Source of the DNA: Dioscorea cayenensis subsp. rotundata
Taxonomy: Eukaryota > Streptophyta > Magnoliopsida > Dioscoreales > Dioscoreaceae
Direction of reading: 5' to 3'
Length of the DNA stretch: 64,000 bases
NCBI RefSeq assembly: GCF_009730915.1
Contig: NC_052489.1
Coordinates: forward strand, 1,944,122-2,008,121
Shown here: in pieces, positions 60,701 through 64,000 of the stretch
How the letters are laid out: the number at the start of each line of letters is the position of its first letter
Numbering within the stretch: the stretch's first letter is position 1
Made by a program: the position numbers and the translations under genes
Notes under the pieces: generated by a model
Databases searched by the model: none
Told to the model about the DNA's origin: nothing
The model's input: the letters and a program-made list of their open reading frames with translations, nothing else

Positions 60701-63043
60701 TTTCTGAAATCATCCTTGTTGTCCAGTTTCCGTTTTCCAGCATAAGCTAATAACATACATTTCACCATGTATCCAAGGAAAAGTGCCTTCTCTCTACATC
60801 CAGTGATAGTAGGAAATAGATATGTAGAGATGCATTCATCGAATGTTTCACTAGGAGGGAACTTTGAGCTCTTTATAAGTCCATGAACAAATTCACGAGC
60901 CACCTCTTCTTTTCGGAAACCTTCACATTGTTCATCAGCATCTTTGATTGTTGCTAATATAATATTCAGCAGCTCCGTGTCACAGTCTTCAAGATCAATC
61001 ATCTGAACAACCTCTTTATCAGATGAAGCACCAAGGGCAAAAAACATGATCCAAATTGGGACAGTAGCATACAAATAATAAGCATTAACAACTTTTCCTG
61101 CAGTGTAACCTTCAGCCTTCGGAGCATCAATGAGTTTTACATAGACTCTTTTCCTCTTAAATTGAGACTGGAACTGCACTGTCCAGTTTGGAGTATCAGT
61201 CACCCATAATCTCGTAGAACACCTCTGTTCCTGAGCAATGAAGGCCTGAAAAGCAGAGACCAACATGATAGTTTATGTCAGAACAACAATAACTAAGCCT
61301 TGGCGAGGTTTACAATTAATTACAATCAATCAAAATTGTTCAAAAGCTGCATAACATAAGAATCTATAAGAAAATTATTTGTTCATGTTCCAAGGTTCTT
61401 AACAAGTTTCACCTTTTCTGCTCCTTTGATCAAAAAATAGCCACCATGATCAAAGAGGCAATCACTTTTGTTGGATGAATGCAACCAACAAAGATCCGAT
61501 TGCACCATAACAGGGATCCGCCCCATGATCATTTCCTCTGTTTCATCACTCAGCACCCTTCGGCGAACATAAGTTTCATTGCCCGTTTTAGCTTTATCAC
61601 TTCTTTCATGAGTATAAACCTGGACACAAAAGAAGTTTGCAGCCTAAATAGAACAAACATGATGCCATTGAGAAATTGATGCACACCCATGTGAACTAGA
61701 AAACTAAACTGTAGCAAATGCAGAAGGCTCCATGAGTTGAAATAAGTAATTATTTCAGAATGCAAGACATTCCACTAATTAACATTGCAATCTACAGAGA
61801 GCAACTGACAAGGTATATATTAAGATGATAATTCAAATTTCCTGCTCTCAGCACATAAATGTTAGGGCCAACTGAGCCTACTGTACTCTAGCATTTCATT
61901 TTTTTCTATATCAAATGAAGACTAACCTTTCTAACACAATGGACTCCTCTGTCCCATTACTGAGGATGTCTAATTTTATGTCTTCCAGTTTCTCATTTTT
62001 TTCTAGCTTAAATATTTAAGAGAACCTTCTTCAGTAGCATTCAGATCAGTCTTGGGAATTTCTTGGGTATTTAAATCACAACATAAAGAAAGTAGTTCTC
62101 AGGAAATAACAAGAATATCATTAGATAACTGACATTTCTTTCTAGACTAAAAAAAAATTTACGATGACCAGCCAAAGTTTTCCTGCAATTTGATTATCTC
62201 AAAAGCCTGAACTCAACAACCAGCCTGACCAGCATCACAATAATGTATATGATCATCGACATAAACCAGGTATGGGCATATACTGCTATTAGTTCACTGG
62301 ATAGTTTGATTAGCATCTAAGGAACATCAACTTGTTTGGATTGGAATCAAATCAAAGACTTTTGGTAGATTGGATGAAATTTTGAACCAAGAATTTCTAA
62401 CTGTAATTCAGAAAGTTTACCACATTATGAGACATATATCAAAAAGAAAGAACAATTACAAGATCGTATGAGTAGGATTCTATTGCACAATAAGCATGCA
62501 TGCTAATAAAAAAATTGGTGCTTTGTCTGTAATAAAAAAATGGCTCTTAGTCACCTGTAACCTCACTTCCACTTTCATCAGGGAAGAATATGTCATATTC
62601 TGGAGACGTGCATGTCTAGGCATGAATTTGGTAAACTCCTCCGTTATATCACTGCTACCTGTCCAAAACTTAGGCTTCTCAAGTGTAACCTTACCAAAAG
62701 AGAATGTCGCATGTCTCCAATCGCTTGCACCTTTCTTTGACGGGTCATAACCTGGCTCCACATTGACTTCACCAAGAGAATCAAAAAGGTTTTGAATTCC
62801 ATCTGATATAAATTCATTGAATGAGTTTATCTGGTGACTAATAAGGCCTTGCTCATTAAAGAATGCCCGTGCAGCATCTTTACAGAATTTCTCCAAAGCA
62901 CCTATGTTGATATCAAAGGGTTCAGTATCTCCATTGGGAGTATCAAGATCCATGGGATCAGAACTAGGCTGCCCTTTTACAAGGTCACCCATCACAGAGT
63001 CAATATCACAGTCTGAAAAATCTGGCAACTGATCCTCTTTCAT
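54754..63043 (-). CDS. NRPD2: NRPD2/NRPE2, second-largest subunit of RNA polymerases IV and V
   Basis: Nuclear subunit shared by Pol IV (siRNA precursor synthesis) and Pol V (scaffold transcripts) in RNA-directed DNA methylation; 1198 aa (Arabidopsis NRPD2a 1172). Exons (minus strand): 62555-63043, 61413-61619, 60365-61245, 58934-59225, 56845-57798, 55628-55899, 54754-55255; all are GT-AG and phases agree. The start is at 63043 (MKEDQLPDFSDCDIDSVMGD), as the upstream codon is GTG. Diagnostic segments: ISHQINSFNEFISDGIQNLF, GAEKAFIAQEQRCSTRLW, YAGKRKLDNKDDFRNKRLDL, LSTPEGENCGLVKN, GFNQEDSLVMNRSSLERG (acidic pair near 820), KFSSMHGQKGVVGF, GEMERDCLLAHGAAANLHER, and a zinc ribbon CxxC...CxxC (1134/1137 and 1159/1162). 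NRPB2 (Pol II) differs in several of these, so Pol IV/V is favoured. Intron 4 holds a fold-back element. The exon 6/7 junction codes Ser where Arabidopsis has Arg in QLHRAG. Confidence 0.96.
57929..58262. mobile_element. Fold-back (long inverted repeat) MITE in NRPD2 intron 4
   Basis: The left arm, 57929 to about 58062 (GGTAAACAACGTAATC..., TTTTGGTCACCCATCTTAAA, CATACACCGTTAATGGC), is an imperfect inverted copy of the right arm, about 58121-58262. Read backwards, the right arm gives GGTAAACAACTTAAATGG, TTTCGGTCACCCAGTTTTAA and CATACACCGTTAACGGCGG. The arms are about 130-140 bp with a short central loop, so most of the element can form a hairpin. Long TIRs without coding capacity suggest a Mutator-like MITE. 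A clear target duplication was not found; ATAAA lies on both sides. Confidence 0.8.
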
Positions 63044-63078
63044 CTCAAATCCTAATAAATAGTACACTCAAATGACCT

Positions 63079-63650
63079 GAAAAAAATAATACATTTCAAA
63101 AATTAAACATGAAGTAAAAAATCATGATAAATCGAATCACAAGGAAAAGACACTCTCCCAAGCAGAGGATCAATCTCAAGTATAGAAGTTTGCAACATTC
63201 ATCAATATATCTATGAGAACAGTCACCAACGAAAATCTTAAAGAGGATGAGAAGATCAACATGTCAAACTTTAATTTATGAAAAAACCAATAATCAGCTA
63301 AAAACGCAAGCTAAAATCTCCTATTTAGAGCTCAGATAAGCAAGCTTTGACTCATCAATCATCAGTATGCAATCAACTATAAATAGTTTGAATATTTAAT
63401 AGCTGAAAAAAAAAACCAAAAATGATGCATCATCTGAGCATAACAATCTAAATTCGCACATAAAAGCAAGAACATGAAATACAAAACCTTCAATTGAACA
63501 CAAAAACACAAAGTCAGAACCCTAATCAATCCATTCAAGAGAAAACACCAGCTACTCACGATCATTACAAAGAAATAAACCACAAAGAAGCTACATTCAC
63601 AAAGAATCGTAACAAAAATACAAGACATGATCCTTCGCTATATTTACTGA
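63079..63650 (-). other. Probable 5' UTR intron of NRPD2
   Basis: On the minus strand an acceptor TTTTTTCAG lies just before 63078, 35 bases upstream of the ATG. A donor-like TTTCA|GTAAAT lies at about 63650, after a less AT-rich leader. No coding frame lies between. Inferred from splice signals. Confidence 0.45.
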
Positions 63651-63664
63651 AAGCGTAAGCCAGG

Positions 63665-63681
63665 TTTAGGGTTTAGGGTTT
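63665..63681 (-). promoter_or_regulatory. Double telo-box in the NRPD2 leader/promoter
   Basis: TTTAGGGTTTAGGGTTT on plus (AAACCCTAAACCCTAAA on the gene strand), two plant telomere-like units, about 620 bp upstream of the ATG and just before the likely leader donor. Telo-boxes occur in promoters of housekeeping and translation genes. Confidence 0.6.
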
Positions 63682-64000
63682 TTGGAGTACCCAGCCGGTT
63701 AAAACCCGATTGTACGCACGAGAAGAGGTCGCCGCCCGGAGACGAATCAGCGATGCCGCTGCCGACGAAGGGTTGAACAGAGGGCAAGCGTTTCGAAGAG
63801 AAGTTGGTTCCTTGGTTCTATCGAGCAACCATTTTCGCCATTTTTGGGAAGGAACCGAAGCTACTCTCCAACGCAATGCCTCCTCGTCGTGCGTCTTAGT
63901 TCCGGGTTTTGGTGTTTTTTTAAAAATAAATTTTAAATATATATAATTTTGACTAAATAGAAATTTGTCAAATAAAAAAAGCTATATATATATATATATA
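63682..64000 (-). other. NRPD2 first exon/promoter region and window end
   Basis: 63700-63900 is GC-richer than its surroundings and is probably the transcribed leader or core promoter. The frame at 63673-63876 has no ATG, so I do not call it a gene; a tiny uORF ATG GTT GCT CGA TAG lies near 63833. The last 20 bp are a (TA)n tract cut by the window end. Confidence 0.4.

Noticed and set aside
63673-63876. 67-codon minus-strand frame in the NRPD2 leader
   Set aside because: It has no ATG and no family match; it is better explained as GC-richer leader sequence.
1-64000. CRISPR arrays, operons, riboswitches, rRNA or tRNA genes
   Set aside because: None seen on reading both strands; the window is plant nuclear DNA, and no B-box-like tRNA motif was found by eye.

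Overview
This is a window of plant nuclear DNA, strongly AT-rich between genes and full of (TA)n, (CT)n and (AAT)n microsatellites. It carries intron-containing genes of typical angiosperm families. A relic of plastid rpl2 keeps an ACG first codon, as many monocot plastids do. That, together with the protein styles, makes me lean towards a non-grass monocot (a yam-like genome is one possibility), but this is a low-confidence inference.

Layout. 1-3.4 kb: an intronless-CDS F-box/kelch gene of the SKIP11 type (-). 3.4-14.5 kb: about 11 kb with no gene I can support, mostly microsatellites, one likely LINE tail and one unexplained less AT-rich patch near 13.1-13.6 kb. 14.5-21.7 kb: the auxin transporter ABCB19 (+, 10 exons, 1256 aa). 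24.0-24.6 kb: a PRE/ILI atypical bHLH (+). 25.8-26.7 kb: a BPA1-like RRM protein (+). 27.1-28.2 kb: a glutaredoxin-like cysteine-rich protein (-). 31.3-32.3 kb: an HD-Zip I gene (+) whose conserved tail is out of frame. 33.2-34.0 kb: a decayed LINE 3' end. 34.3-36.9 kb: a MEF8-like DYW PPR gene (+) with three frame breaks. 41.5-44.0 kb: a subfamily VII receptor-like cytoplasmic kinase (+). 44.7-46.5 and 50.9-52.7 kb: two tandem galactose mutarotase-like genes (-) with an E-class PPR gene (+) between them. 53.4-54.3 kb: a mosaic plastid insertion (ycf2, rpl23, rpl2, rpoB pieces). 54.8-63.0 kb: NRPD2/NRPE2 (-, 7 coding exons, 1198 aa), the shared second-largest subunit of RNA polymerases IV and V, with a fold-back element in an intron.

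The genes form no operon-like unit. Themes that recur by chance are hormone transport and response (ABCB19, PRE), organelle RNA processing (two PPR genes) and RNA-directed DNA methylation (NRPD2).

The most notable observations are these. Six single-base +1 breaks lie in four genes between 31.9 and 49.5 kb, all in the insertion direction, which looks more like base-calling error or local gene decay than six independent events. The plastid mosaic fuses rpl2 to rpoB in frame, next to a nuclear polymerase gene of the same beta-subunit superfamily. A 334-bp inverted repeat sits inside the NRPD2 gene. A uORF overlaps the ABCB19 start codon. I found no convincing wholly new biological system.
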